The translations under genes and the position numbers were made by a program. DNA of 64,000 nt from the NCBI GenBank assembly GCA_051656125.1, contig JBOGBH010000052.1, positions 1 through 64,000 of the forward strand. The letters are read 5' to 3'. This DNA comes from CAMREV01 sp051656125 (GTDB lineage: Bacteria > Bacillota_I > Bacilli_A > Mycoplasmatales > Mycoplasmoidaceae). The notes beneath the pieces are model-generated. The model saw only the letters and a program-made list of their open reading frames with translations. It did not search any database and was not told the origin of the DNA. Of the stretch, positions 1 to 10,327 are shown piece after piece. Positions within the stretch are counted from its first letter, which is position 1. Each line of letters opens with the position of its first letter.

Positions 1-1359
1 TGCAACTGCATCATCTCAAGATACATTTCCACCATTAAATATAATTTCATTTTTAATTGAATTTATAAATTCTTCAGTAGCATTGCCATTTAAGTTTGTA
101 TATGCTGTTTCTTGTTCATCATAACTTCCTGTAACTATAGTTTCTAAATATGTTGTAGCAGCTGCTGCAGCTTCTATTTCACCAGTAACCTTTATATTTA
201 TTAAATTTGAATTACCTAAATCATTAGAATTAAATGACAATAATTGTTCTCCGCTAGAAATACTATATATATCATTTAATTTAATAGAAATTCCAACAGA
301 AGGAATTTGCTCTCCAGGTTGAGATGGGAATGTACCTGTTGTTAAAACAACATCTTTAACTGCTAAGTCTCATGATACACTTCCATTATTAAAAGAAAGT
401 ATTCCTTTGATTGATTCTTTAAATGTATTAGGAGCAGATTTATTATTTCACCCTTCATATATTTCTTTTTGCTCATTAAAATCACCAGTTAATAAACCAT
501 TTAAAACTTTTGTAGCATTAATTAATTTATCATTATAATCAGTACTTTCTGCTATATCTAAATCAATAGTTGGATTTTTAACAACAATATCAAATTTTAA
601 TTCTTTTTCATTATTTGAAGAAATAAGATATCCACTTTTTAAGTTAACTTTAACTCCTATAGGAGGCATTTCTTCACCGACTTGATATTGACCTGGAGTA
701 ACACTGATATCTTTAACAAACATGGTTCAAGTTTTTTCTCCACCTTCTTTAAAATTGAATAAATTACGAACACCACTTGATATTTCTGTTGGAATATTAG
801 TTCCTCAACTATCATATAATTTTTTTTGATCTAGTTGTGTTGGCTCTTTTTTTAATAAATCATTTAGTTTATCAGAAATTTCTTGAACTTTAATGTCAAA
901 GTCATCAACTCTTGTAACACTTAAGTCTTTAATGCTATTTACATTAACTTTTACAATATTTGCTCCGCTAGCAGCTTGGATTCCATCTTTATACTTAATA
1001 GAAAAAATAGCTTGTTTAGTTGTTGAATCATTATCTAAACTAAACATTACTTCATTAACAACATTAGTTACATTTTTATTATTATCATTAGTAAAAGTAA
1101 AAACTTTGTCTCAAATATCTACTTGTTTGTTAAATTCCTTTACTTTATCTCTCATTGCTTTTTCTGTATTAGCTTCTAAAATTTCTTTCATTAAACTATT
1201 TTCTTTTATAGTAGCTGTTTTAACAGTATTATCTTTAATAAAATTAGAATCATCTATTTGTTTTGCATTCATTACTAAAGGCACTGTTATTGCAGTTACC
1301 GTAGCAGCAACTGTAAGAACACTTAGTGACGCTATTAAGATCTTTATATTTTTTTTCAT
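1..1359 (-). CDS. Secreted modular repeat protein, paralogue A (C-terminal end outside window)
   Basis: At least 453 codons; the reading frame is still open at the left edge. It is continuous only if TGA is Trp. Residues about 5-30 form a hydrophobic signal or anchor segment containing TVTAITVPLVM, with no cysteine, so this is not a lipobox. The rest is a series of related modules of roughly 110-160 residues. Each has a short helix with an F..QK/E..Y pattern, then an I...F.G..WD step, a stretch rich in P and I (P..IPP..V.I.L...Y), and an LG...IN/V ending. The start is preceded by GAGG in gaggatatATG. It is the third of three tandem paralogues on this strand (see 1541-3406 and 3566-5494). I do not recognise a named family; a surface-exposed role is inference from the signal and the modular build. 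Confidence 0.8.
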
Positions 1360-1384
1360 ATATCCTCTTTTCTTTCCATTTTAG

Positions 1385-1428
1385 ATTATACTACTAAAAT
1401 TTATATGTATAATAATAACTTTTAGTAG
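1385..1428 (-). promoter_or_regulatory. Promoter with 9-bp inverted repeat upstream of repeat protein A
   Basis: Read on the minus strand, TATAAT (1390-1385) lies about 26 nt before the ATG at 1359. Directly upstream are CTACTAAAA (1391-1399) and its exact inverted copy TTTTAGTAG (1420-1428), 20 bp apart and bracketing where the -35 would lie. This looks like an operator. The other two tandem paralogues have a TATAAT but no such repeat. Confidence 0.45.
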
Positions 1429-1507
1429 TATATATAACCGTGCTATTTGGGATTTTTAAAGAAAGCAATTATTATAAGAATTTTTACAGATTCCATAAAT
1501 ATTAAAT

Positions 1508-1542
1508 AAAAAAGAACTTAATTTAAAATTAAGTTCTTTTTT
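1508..1542 (-). terminator. Intrinsic terminator after repeat protein B
   Basis: Perfect 15-bp arms, 1508-1522 and 1528-1542, around a 5-nt loop. The A/T ends give a T-run on the minus strand. It overlaps the stop codon of the gene at 1541-3406. Confidence 0.8.
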
Positions 1543-3406
1543 ATTTAGCGTTTATTTCAAAAGGTATTGGGAAACTAATATATGTAGCTTGAGTTTCGTT
1601 TCCGTAAGTATAGCCATTATACAAATGAGCCTGAATACTTACTGGCGGAATTGGAAGACCTTGTATAAGAGCTTTTTTATCAGGAACTATTTCAATTCAA
1701 TAAACAGCATCATTTCAATTTATATGATCGTCATGATCCTTAATATCCATTATTCCTTTAATTGCTTCTTTAAATTCAGCGATATTCTGATTTCTATCTA
1801 AATTAGTATATATCTCTTGCTGATGTTTAGTGTCATTAGCGCTATTTAATATATTAACCAAGATATCATGACCAGCTTTCATTATGTCTTTGTCCATGAT
1901 TCCTGGTGGTATTATAACTTTTTCTGTATTACCTAAACCATCTAAAACAACATTTAATGAATTTGGATCAATAGAATTATATTCATCACCTAAATTAATT
2001 TTAATATTAATGTAAGGAACTGGTTCGCCAGGATTATTAAATTTAGCTTTTGTTAAAAATATATTAGCTCCAATGCTATCTCAATTTAAACCTCTACTAA
2101 AAGTAAATGCCTCCTTAATTAAAGATTCAAATTTAGAAGGAAGGCCATTTTCCATTCATCCATCATATTCTCTTTTTTTCTGAGTATAAGTAGTTTTTGC
2201 ATTTAATGCATCAATTAATACTTGTTCAGCCTCATCAATTTTTGCTTCATCCCTTGTTACATCTACATTGATTCTGTTAGAATTACCTAGCGCATTACAA
2301 TCAAATGTTAATAATTCTCTATCATAACTACTATATGCATCATTTAAAATAATCTGAACTCCAACATTAGGAATTGCTTGCAAAGGTTTATTAGGGAATG
2401 TTCCTGTTGTTAAAGTAATATCTTTAACAATATCATCTCAATTTAAATTTTTACTCTTATTGAAAGAAAGTATACCTTTAATTGCTTCTTTAAATTCAAT
2501 AGGAGCTGATTTGTTATTTCATTTCTTATATTCTGCTTCTTGTTCGTAAAAATCACCTTTTAGTAAATCAATTAAAACATTTGTAGCATTAGCTAATTTT
2601 TCTTCATAATCACTACTTTTTGATATATATAAATCTATAAAGTGATTAACAGGAATATTGAATTTTAATAGTTTTTCAATCTCTGAATAGCTTATGTAAT
2701 TGCTATTTAAGTTTACTTTAATTTCTAGATCAGGAATTTTTTGACCAACTTCATATTCTTTTGGTGTAACAATTATTTCCTTAACAATTTTATCTCAAGT
2801 ATCTTCTGTTTGAAATTCAAATAAATCAATAACACCTTTTGTTATTTCAATTGGAACATTTGTTCCTCATTCTTTATATATTGCTTGCTTACCTTCTGCA
2901 GTTATTTCTTTTTTTAATAAAGCAATTAATTGATTAGAAATATCTTCTATCTTTTTATCAAAATCATCAGTTCTTTTAACAAAGCTTTCTATATTTGTTT
3001 TAATAATATTTGAATCACCAGTAGATTTAATGCCTTCATTATAATTAATTGCAAAAACTGCTTGTGGAATTGATGGATTAGTATCTAAATTAAATATTAC
3101 TTCGTTAACAATATTTGTTAATTCTTTACCGTTTTCATTAGTGAAAGTAAAAATGCTATCTCATGATTTGTTTTGATTAATTTCTTTTACTTCTTTTATC
3201 ATTTCTTCTTCAGTAGCAGAAGTTAAAATTTTACTAAGCGAGTCACTTTTTTTAATTTCAACTTTTTTAATAGTATTATTCTTAATATCATTTGAAATAT
3301 TAGATTCTTTTGCTTGCATTACTAGAGGAACTGTTATTGCAGTTACTGTTGAAGCTGCCAAAAGCACACTTAATGATGATATTGCTATTATTATACTTTT
3401 TTTCAT
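1541..3406 (-). CDS. Secreted modular repeat protein, paralogue B
   Basis: 621 residues, full length when TGA is read as Trp. The N-terminus (residues 4-30, with TVTAITVPLVM) is nearly the same as in its two neighbours: a hydrophobic export signal without a lipobox cysteine. The body repeats the same module, with cues such as F.EAIKGI.SF, a following W-D/N, PIPP or IP..G, and LGN.N.I. It ends FEINAK. It lies between the other two paralogues in one direction, but each gene has its own terminator and a TATAAT-like box, so they may be separately controlled. The upstream region lacks the gaggatat ribosome site shared by paralogues A and C. The function is not known. Confidence 0.82.
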
Positions 3407-3531
3407 ATATTAACCATTTTTTTATTTTCCAATTAAATTAATTATAATTTAAAATTCTTTATATATATTATTTTTTGAAAAATGCAAGGATTATGAAAAA
3501 TAATAATTGTTCTAATTTATTACAAAAATAA

Positions 3532-3560
3532 AAAAAACTTAATTAAATATTAAGTTTTTT
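3532..3560 (-). terminator. Intrinsic terminator after repeat protein C
   Basis: Arms AAAAAACTTAAT (3532-3543) and ATTAAGTTTTTT (3549-3560) are exact complements with a 5-nt loop. It follows the TAG stop at 3566. Confidence 0.8.
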
Positions 3561-3565
3561 ATTAA

Positions 3566-5494
3566 CTAAGGGTTAGTGCTTGGATCTTTTGCTAAACCAA
3601 ATCCCCCCATATCTATTATTAGCTCATCTTTGTTAGGAATGTCATATTTATCTGTTAAGATAATTTGAATTTTAATAGGTGGAATTTCTAATCCAGGTAC
3701 AAGAGTGAAATCAGCATTAAGAATTACTTCAATATCACGAACAACTTCATTTCACTTTATAGGTTCATCTTTTGCATTATGGAAAGCAAATATATCTATT
3801 ATTGGTAAATAAATATTAGCAGGGACATCTACTAAATCATTATATATTTTTTGTTGCTCTTCTAAATTAAGTGCATTATCAAATTCCAAAATTATAGAAT
3901 CTTTTATGTCATCAAACTTTTTTTGATAATTTTGTCCTTGTGTCATAGTCAAATTAATTTTGCTTGCAGTACCTAAACTATCTATTGTTATTAATAATTT
4001 ATTTGGTTCAATGGCATTATATTCAGGTTTTAAAATAATTTGAATATCAAAAGGAAGAATATCACTTCCTGCTTCAATATAATTTGTATTCACTTTGATG
4101 TCTGCTACTACTGTATCTCAATTTAATCCATCAAAAGTAACTATATCTTTTATTACAGTTTTTAATCCAACAGGTGTTTCTGTTTTTCAACTATTATATT
4201 CAATTTCTTGTTCTTCAAAAGTTTTACCAGCCAATAAATCATTTAAAAAAGCAGTAACATCAGCTTTTTTAGCAGCATCAATATCTGAAACAATTAAATT
4301 TATTTGATTTCAATTTCCTAGAGCATCAGAATCAAATAATAATAAATTTCCACCATCTGTTGCAATATATCCATCATTTAAATTAATTTGAATTTTAACT
4401 GGAAGGATTGGAGTTAAAGGTAATTCTGAACCTGAAATATTTGTTTGTAAAGTAACATCTTTAACTACATTATCTCAATCTCAATTATTACTGCCATCTT
4501 TAAATGTCAATATACCTTTGATTGCATCTACAAATTCTGTAGAAGCTATTTTACCATTTCAACTATTAATCATATCTTTTTGAGCTTCAAAATCAAGTGG
4601 ACTTAATAAATCGGCTAATACTTTTGTAGCAGCTTCTAATTTAGTATTATATTCTAGATCTCCAATTTTACTAATAGTTAAATTTGCTTCTTTTCAATTA
4701 CCTAAAGCATCAGCAGAATCAAATATTAAAAAATCTCTACCAACTGTTGCATTATATCCTTCATTTAAATTAATTTGTATTCTAACAGGTAGAATCTGAG
4801 TTAAAGGCAATTCAGTTCCTAAAATGCTTGTTCTTAAAGTGACATCTTTTACTATAATGTCTCAATCAAAATTATTAGTGCCATCACTGAAATTAACTAT
4901 ATCTTTAATTGCATTCTCAAATTCTATAGGAGCAGGTTTATTATTTCAATTATTAATCATATCTTTTTGCACAGCAAAATCACTTGCACCAGCTAATAAA
5001 TTAGCTAAAATATCAGTAGCAGCAGCTAATTTTGCATCGTAATCTATACTCTTTATTACAGTTAAAGGTATATCGTTTCTATCAACTCTAATAACACTTG
5101 CTCCACTAGCGGCTTTAATTTCTTCTTTATAAATAATAGTGAAAACACCTTGTGCCTTTACTAATTTAGTATCTAAATTAAACAAAACTTCTTCAACAAC
5201 GCCGGTTACAGTTTTCTCATTTTCATTAGTAAAAGTAAAAACTTCATCTCACTTATTACCTTTATTAAAAGCATCAACCTTTGTTATCATTTCATCTTCT
5301 GTAGCTAAAGATAAAATTTCATCAATTATTCCACCTTCTTTAACAAGAACTTTTTGAATAGTATTATCATTATCTGAACCACTATTACTTTCTTGGTTCA
5401 AATGCATTACTACTGGAACTGTTATTGCAGTCACTGTAGAAACAACTGATAAAACACTTAAACCAATAATTAGCATCTTTGTATTTTTTCTCAT
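3566..5494 (-). CDS. Secreted modular repeat protein, paralogue C
   Basis: 642 residues with TGA as Trp, starting after gaggatat. Residues 5-30 are a hydrophobic export segment with TVTAITVPVVM and no cysteine. It has the clearest repeats of the three: two adjacent modules share ELPLT.ILPV.IQINLN.GY, a following SDALGNW block and QKDMIN.W. About four to five modules fill the protein. The last module is more diverged and ends DPSTNP. The organisation (signal, then tandem beta-rich modules with W-D landmarks) matches the lipoproteins at 34000 and 36742, so all five belong to one superfamily. This is judged by eye. No enzymatic motif was seen. Confidence 0.82.
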
Positions 5495-5576
5495 ATATCC
5501 TCTTTTCTTTCAATATAAATTATATTATAAAAGGCAATTCATATATTACTTTTTAAAATATTCAATTTATTATAAA

Positions 5577-5607
5577 AAAAATATTCCTATTATTTAGGAA
5601 TATTTTT
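5577..5607 (-). terminator. Terminator after alcohol dehydrogenase operon
   Basis: Exact 13-bp arms (5577-5589 and 5595-5607) around TAGGAATA-type sequence, with A/T tracts at the ends. It overlaps the TAA stop of the gene at 5590. Confidence 0.75.
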
Positions 5608-6744
5608 AAATACACTCATGTAGAAGTCTCTTGATAAGAATCCACCACCTTTGATAGTGTGAATTACCATTTCTTGATAGTCATGTTCACTAACTGATGG
5701 AATCTCTTTGAAATCGCTTCATTTAGTAGGTAAACCAATTTTAATAATTCAATTACTTAAGAATGTAATAAACTCTTCAACACTTTTTATATTAAATACT
5801 TCTTTTGCAAGAATTAATGTCTTCTTTTTAAATCACTCTTGATGAGCACATCTTAATTTAATATATGTTGGAGTTATAAGCGCTAATCCAGCACCATGGC
5901 TGACATCTCATTTAGCAGAAATAGCATGTTCCATAAAGTGAACACTTCAATCACTATCTGATTCAAATGATGTCATTCCATTTAATGACATTGATGTTGT
6001 TCATAACACGTTTGCCCTTGCATCATAGTTAGTAGGATCACTAACTGCTTTAGGACCATATTTCAATAAAACTCTTAAATTTGCAAAGATTATTTCTTGA
6101 GTTCAACCAAATGTATTTTCACCATAATATTGTTCTAATAAATGAGAAAAGCAATCAAATATTCCTGAAGCTGTTTGTCATTTGTTAACACTCATTGTGT
6201 ATTCTGGATCTTCGATTGTTACAAAGGGTGTTGCTAGTTCATTAAAAACAGGCATTTTTAATCTATTAGCAACACTAGTAATTACACTACCAGCATTATT
6301 TTCACTACCAGTTCCAGCTAATGTAATAATTGAAATTAGTGGAATTGGAGGATTTGTTGCTCTTGAAGAATCTTCTACATATGATCATGCATCTTTGTAT
6401 TGAGGGTTTGTTGCAAGTGTTGCAATTACTTTTGATGCATCAATAGTTGATCCACCACCAACAGCAATAATTAAATCAATGTTTTCGCTTCTAGCCATTA
6501 CTGCTGCTTTGAATGCATCGATATCTCTTGGATTTGGTTTAATTCCGCCAAATTCAATAAAATATACATTAGTTACTTTTAAGATTTCAATTAAACTACT
6601 ATATATTCCATTATTTTTAATTGAACCTCCACCATAAGTAATCATGATATTTTTAAATTTTCCTTGGATTATTTCATCTCTTATATTTAGGATTGATTCT
6701 TTACCAAAATAAAATTTGGTTCTTAACTGAAATTTATTACTCAT
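5590..6744 (-). CDS. Iron-type alcohol dehydrogenase (YugJ/YqhD-like)
   Basis: 384 residues, the usual length for group III metal-dependent alcohol dehydrogenases. These reduce aldehydes or ketones to alcohols with NAD(P)H. Visible cues are MITYGGGSIK near residue 38, the dinucleotide-binding AVGGGSTIDASK near residue 95, and a C-terminal half with the metal-binding region VHFMEHAISAKWDVSHGAG, which carries the spaced histidines, ending in a GGG.L..D segment. The start MSNKF has a ggag site 9 nt upstream, inside the end of the HAD gene, which it overlaps by 8 nt, so the two are probably translationally coupled. It would help recycle NAD(P)H in a fermenting cell. Substrate preference cannot be read from the sequence. 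Confidence 0.88.
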
Positions 6745-7633
6745 TATATTCTCCTTTTTCTTTTGATAATATGCATCTTTCAATTGCTGATTTAACAAAC
6801 ATTGAAGGACCATCATCATATGTGCATGTTGCTTCTTTTTTTACATATTCAGGTGCGCAACTTCTAGTAACTGATTTTGCACTAAACTTAAATAAACCAA
6901 TATCATTGCCAGAATCCCCAAATGATATTATTTTATCCAATGGCATTTTATAATAGTTATCATTAACATATTTTGATGATGATCCTTTATCAATATTTGC
7001 TGGCATTATTTCAACAAAACTTGTACCCGTTTGAATAAATTCAACATCGCTGCTTATTTCTTTTAATTCATTTATTAGTTTAATAGGATCTCCAATACAA
7101 TTATCAAATGCTAAACAAAATTTATTAATGTTTTTTATTTGATCTAATCCATCCAAATTTATGACAATATATTCGAATGTGTCATCATTATCTTCATATT
7201 GAATAATTTCATTGCATTGCTTTTCAAAATTTTCACTATTATTTTTAATGATATAAATTTTTTCGTTTTCGCCATATCCAAAAACTAGTAATTTATTTTC
7301 ATATTTTTTATATAAAGTATCTATTATTTCTTTGATATGTTTTATTTTTTCATTTGGCAAACAGCCATTAAAGATTAATTTTTTTTCACCTCAAGAATAA
7401 ATTTGTCCGCCATTCATTCCTAAGATAAAGAAATTATCTTTGTAATTAATATTATTATTTTTAATAATAGAAATGACATCCTTGTAATGCCTTCCTGTGG
7501 CAATTGTAAACAATCCACCAATCTCAATAAAATCATTAATTGATTTGATTACTTCTTTATATATTATATTTTCATTTGCTTTATGATGAATGATTGTTCC
7601 ATCTAAATCTGAAATAATTCATTTATATGTCAT
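6737..7633 (-). CDS. Cof-type HAD superfamily phosphatase
   Basis: 298 residues. The HAD motifs are intact: nucleophile motif SDLDGT at residues 8-13, TATGR near residue 44, and FGDSGND near residue 240, the acidic metal-binding motif IV. Cof-type cap insertion lies in the middle. Such enzymes dephosphorylate sugar phosphates, nucleotides or related metabolites in the cytosol; the substrate is unknown. The ATG at 7633 shares a base with the stop of the Fur-like gene (TAATG), and its 3' end overlaps the dehydrogenase start. The three genes read as one operon. It is a useful contrast to the degraded HAD protein at 39633. Confidence 0.88.
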
Positions 7634-8070
7634 TATTTTTTATCCTTTTGTTTTTTCTTTGCTAGAACCTCTACTTTTAAATTAAGAGTATCTAATTTTA
7701 ATTTATTTTTAACTAAATTATCAATTTCTTTAAATATATGTTCTGGTAAATCAATGTGATGCTCTTTTTTATTGTTTGGATCATAAACATGAATGTGTCT
7801 AACATCACTATTAATGATTTCATATGAGCTTCCTTTAATTTTATAATTAGTATTTAAATCAACTATTCCTTCATCTATTAAAATTTCAATTGTGTTATAA
7901 ACGCTACTTACATTAATTCTCTTATCCTTTTTTTTCAAATGGGAAACAATTTCATTAATAGTATGTCCATGATTATCATCTAGCAAACATTTTATAATAT
8001 CGATTCTGTTTTGTGTAATTCTGTAACCTTTTTTAGATAAATAATTGATAATAGTATCTTCTCTTTTCAT
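7633..8070 (-). CDS. fur: Fur-family transcriptional regulator
   Basis: 145 residues. The N-terminal winged-helix region has YRITQNRIDIIKCL and SSVYNTIEILIDEG, typical of Fur/PerR/Zur proteins. The C-terminal metal and dimer region shows the histidine-rich stretch HIHVYDPNNKKEHHIDL, but the paired CXXC cysteines that hold the structural zinc in many Fur proteins are absent. The tail is lysine-rich. It is first in an operon with a HAD phosphatase and an iron-type alcohol dehydrogenase, which suggests metal or redox control of that operon and of itself. Which metal it senses is open. Confidence 0.85.
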   Translation of the reverse strand: MKREDTIINYLSKKGYRITQNRIDIIKCLLDDNHGHTINEIVSHLKKKDKRINVSSVYNTIEILIDEGIVDLNTNYKIKGSSYEIINSDVRHIHVYDPNNKKEHHIDLPEHIFKEIDNLVKNKLKLDTLNLKVEVLAKKKQKDKK

Positions 8071-8100
8071 AATTACTCCAACTAACTATATTATTATAAA

Positions 8101-8171
8101 ATTTATTAATTAATTATTAATAAATATTTTTATCAAATATTAATTATTAAATGTTTATTTTACTATATAAT
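8101..8171. promoter_or_regulatory. Divergent promoter region between fur and tRNA-Arg with repeated AT motif
   Basis: The 10-mer taattattaa occurs exactly at 8111-8120 and again at 8141-8150. Between them is a partial dyad (aatattttt / caaatatt). This could be a Fur-type operator, but very high AT content makes chance matches likely. TATAAT at 8166-8171 lies 12 nt before tRNA-Arg. Confidence 0.3.
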
Positions 8172-8182
8172 TATTTTAGTAT

Positions 8183-8258
8183 GCGCCTGTAGCTCAGTGG
8201 ATAGAGCATACGCCTTCTAAGCGTAGGGTCGGAGGTTCGAGTCCTCCCAGGCGCGCCA
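8183..8258 (+). tRNA. tRNA-Arg (anticodon UCU)
   Basis: 76-nt cloverleaf. Acceptor GCGCCTG pairs with CAGGCGC; the D arm is gctc...gagc; the anticodon loop is cTTCTaa with anticodon TCT; the T arm is ggaggTTCGAgtcctcc; CCA is encoded. It reads AGA, the main Arg codon here. Confidence 0.97.
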
Positions 8259-8261
8259 TTT

Positions 8262-8303
8262 AAAAAAGAAAAACTAGAAAATATGTTCTAGTTTTTCTTT
8301 TTT
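8262..8303 (+). terminator. Terminator after tRNA-Arg
   Basis: Exact 18-bp arms (8262-8279 and 8286-8303) with a 6-nt loop, followed by T residues. Confidence 0.88.
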
Positions 8304-8427
8304 TAATGTGATTTTCTAAAGATAATATAACATTTTTACAAAAAATATAATATAATACTAGTAAGTTATGTTGCGAAATAGATAATGCTTATAAATTTAT
8401 AGGATAAAAAAATCATTAGGAGAAAAT

Positions 8428-9006
8428 ATGGCACCAAAAAGAGTTAAAATAGCTATTATGCTAGCTACAGCAAGCGAAGATATTGAAGTTATTGTACCAG
8501 CTGATTTATGAAGAAGAAGTGGAATGATAGTTGAATTAGTTTCAATTGAAAAGAAAAACACAATTGTTTTACAAAGCGGAACTAAAATTTCATGTAATAG
8601 TACAATTGATAAAACAAATTTATCACAATACACTGCAATTTATATGCCAGGTGGTGAAGGTCATTTAAAATACCTTGATCCAAAAGCAAATCCTAAATTA
8701 AAAAAGAATTTAGAAAAAGATTTTTTAAATCATAAGGATAAATATATCATTTCAATGTGTGCGACACCAAGTGTGTTAATTGAATGAGATCTTATTAAAA
8801 CAAGAAAATTCACTTGCTATCCTGGTTATGGTGACAAACTTAAGAAAAACTATGTTGATAAACCAGTTCATGTTGACGGAACATTAATTACTGGTAGATC
8901 ACCTGGATCAGTGTTTGAATTTAGTTTAAAAGTAATTGAAACATTAATTAATGAAGAAGCTAGAAAAAAATTAGAAAAAGAAATCATTTATAAAAAAGCA
9001 AAGTAA
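8428..9006 (+). CDS. DJ-1/PfpI family protein
   Basis: 192 residues, normal for the DJ-1/YajL group. The start follows aggag with good spacing. The fold markers are present: MPGGEGHLKYL near residue 73 contributes the conserved acidic residue, and ISMCATPSVL near residue 112 holds the nucleophilic-elbow cysteine. A GRSPGS motif near residue 157 matches the family's TSRGP-like region. Members act as glyoxalase or deglycase enzymes, chaperones or stress proteins; which applies here is not decidable. It stands alone between a tRNA and an HPF-like gene, each with its own terminator. Confidence 0.85.
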
Positions 9007-9017
9007 TTTGCTTTTTT
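8992..9017 (+). terminator. Terminator after DJ-1 family gene
   Basis: Arms AAAAAAGCAAA and TTTGCTTTTTT flank GTAA, overlapping the stop codon, with a T-run. Confidence 0.75.
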
Positions 9018-9065
9018 TAATGCCTATTTTTTAAAATTCTATATAATCAAGGAAAGAGGTTATTT

Positions 9066-9365
9066 ATGGAATACACAATAAGATGAAAAGATATGTCTAA
9101 GCACCCTGAATTAGAAATTTTCTTTCAAGAGAAATTAGAAAAACTAAGAAAATTTATATTTGTTGAAGACTTTGTAAAAGCAGAATATGTTTATTATCAA
9201 CATAATAAAATGTATAAACTTAGATTGAATATTGCAATTCATAAGGGAAATCCTATAATATCAGAAGCTGAAAGTTTAGATCCTAAAACTGCAACTGTTG
9301 ATTGCATTGATAAAGCAATTGATCAATTAAGAAGAAAGAAAACTCAATTGCATTCTTCTAAATAA
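9066..9365 (+). CDS. hpf: HPF/RaiA-like ribosome-associated protein
   Basis: 99 residues, the size of short hibernation-promoting or RaiA proteins. It opens MEYTIRWKDMSKHPELEIFFQ with the UGA-encoded Trp at residue 7, then a beta-alpha-beta-beta-beta-alpha pattern: EKLEKLRKF, AEYVYY, YKLRLNIAIHKGN and the final helix DCIDKAIDQLRRKK. Family members bind the 30S decoding region and silence or protect ribosomes in slow growth. The dimerising C-terminal domain of long HPF is missing. The RBS is aagagg. A strong terminator follows directly. Confidence 0.78.
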
Positions 9366-9402
9366 AAAAAGTAACTGCACATTCATTGTGTAGTTATTTT
9401 TT
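9365..9402 (+). terminator. Terminator after hpf
   Basis: Arms AAAAAAGTAACTGCACA (9365-9381) and TGTGTAGTTATTTTTT (9387-9402), with one mismatch. A similar hairpin sits at 10120-10160 on the far side of two small genes. Confidence 0.8.
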
Positions 9403-9481
9403 ACTTATATATATTTTTTATTTTTTATAATTATTATCATTTATAATATTTTTAATAAAAAAATAGGAAAGGAGACAAATT

Positions 9482-9784
9482 ATGACTTATGAAGAACTAA
9501 TATATTTAATAATTACAGTTATAGCAGGGATAATATGATTAATATTCATAATACTAGCTATTGTAATGTGAGTAAGATTTTGATATTTAACAAAATATGC
9601 TTTAGAAGAACTAGAAATTAGAAAATCTGAAAGAGAAGTTAATGAGCAGCTCAAAGCAATGAGAAGAGCTAAAGAAAGACAAGAACAAGAAGAACTTGAA
9701 ATGAGAAAATCTGAAAGACATTCTAATGAAGAAGAAGAATTTAAAAGAATAGCAAGAGAAAAACAAGAAAGAGCAGAAGTTTAA
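9482..9784 (+). CDS. Small membrane protein with charged coiled-coil tail
   Basis: 100 residues, found only when TGA is read as Trp (four in the first 36 codons). A strong aaaggaga site precedes the ATG. Residues 7-33 form one transmembrane helix; from residue 40 the chain is a highly charged helix rich in E, R and K. An internal repeat is visible: EIRKSEREVNEQ and EMRKSERHSNEE. The likely topology is an anchored cytoplasmic coiled coil. I do not recognise a family. Together with the 35-residue gene downstream it lies between two similar hairpins. Confidence 0.7.
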
Positions 9785-9968
9785 ATTTGCTTTTTTTATT
9801 TTACTTATTATTATTCGCACTATATTTAATATGGCAATTATGCTTAAAATCTTAAAATTAATATTTGCATATTCACAAGAAGAAATAAAAAAAAAATTAA
9901 ATGAATAACATCAATGATTTTAAGATATTAAATAAAATTACATAACAAGTTAGAGAAAGGGGAACGAT

Positions 9969-10076
9969 ATGTTCGAAAATTATCTTGTAAGAGAGTTCAG
10001 AAAACAAAATGAATTAATGAAACAACAAAATGAATTAATTAGAGAATTAATAAATGTATTAAAGAAAGAAAAATAA
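9969..10076 (+). CDS. Very small helical protein (35 residues)
   Basis: The frame begins MFENYLVREFRKQNELMKQ and continues as an amphipathic, coiled-coil-like helix with two QNELM/I repeats, ending in a KKEK tail. A clear gaaagggg site lies 7-8 nt before the ATG, and this argues for real translation. No homologue is recognised. It has no transmembrane segment. It could act with the membrane coiled-coil protein just upstream, but this is only proximity. Confidence 0.5.
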   Translation: MFENYLVREFRKQNELMKQQNELIRELINVLKKEK

Positions 10077-10119
10077 ACAATTTAATATATTATCTTTTAA
10101 AATCATCTAATTTAAATTT

Positions 10120-10160
10120 AAAATAAATAACTACACATTGAATGTATAGTTATTTATTTT
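10120..10160 (+). terminator. Hairpin/terminator after small-gene pair
   Basis: Near-perfect 18-bp arms (10120-10137 and 10143-10160) around TTGAA, followed by atttttg. Its core AACTACACA...TGTATAGTT matches the hairpin after hpf. Confidence 0.7.
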
Positions 10161-10327
10161 ATTTTTGAAGGATATTGAACATAATATTTTTTTCTATAGG
10201 TAATTTTATTCTAATCTAAATAATTTTTATTTATAGGTTACATCTTACAAAAGAAATATAATATTTTTAAATAAATATATAATTTATTAATAGTTGCAAT
10301 TAATTTTTAAAAAAAAGAAAAAACAAT

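Noticed and set aside
893..1384. 163-codon open frame on the plus strand, hydrophobic
   Set aside because: It is antisense to the repeat protein A gene; its hydrophobic look comes from the complement of a K/E/T-rich coding strand, and it has no ribosome site.
9831..9908. 25-codon frame MAIMLKILKLIF...
   Set aside because: No ribosome site, very short and biased; not enough support for a gene.
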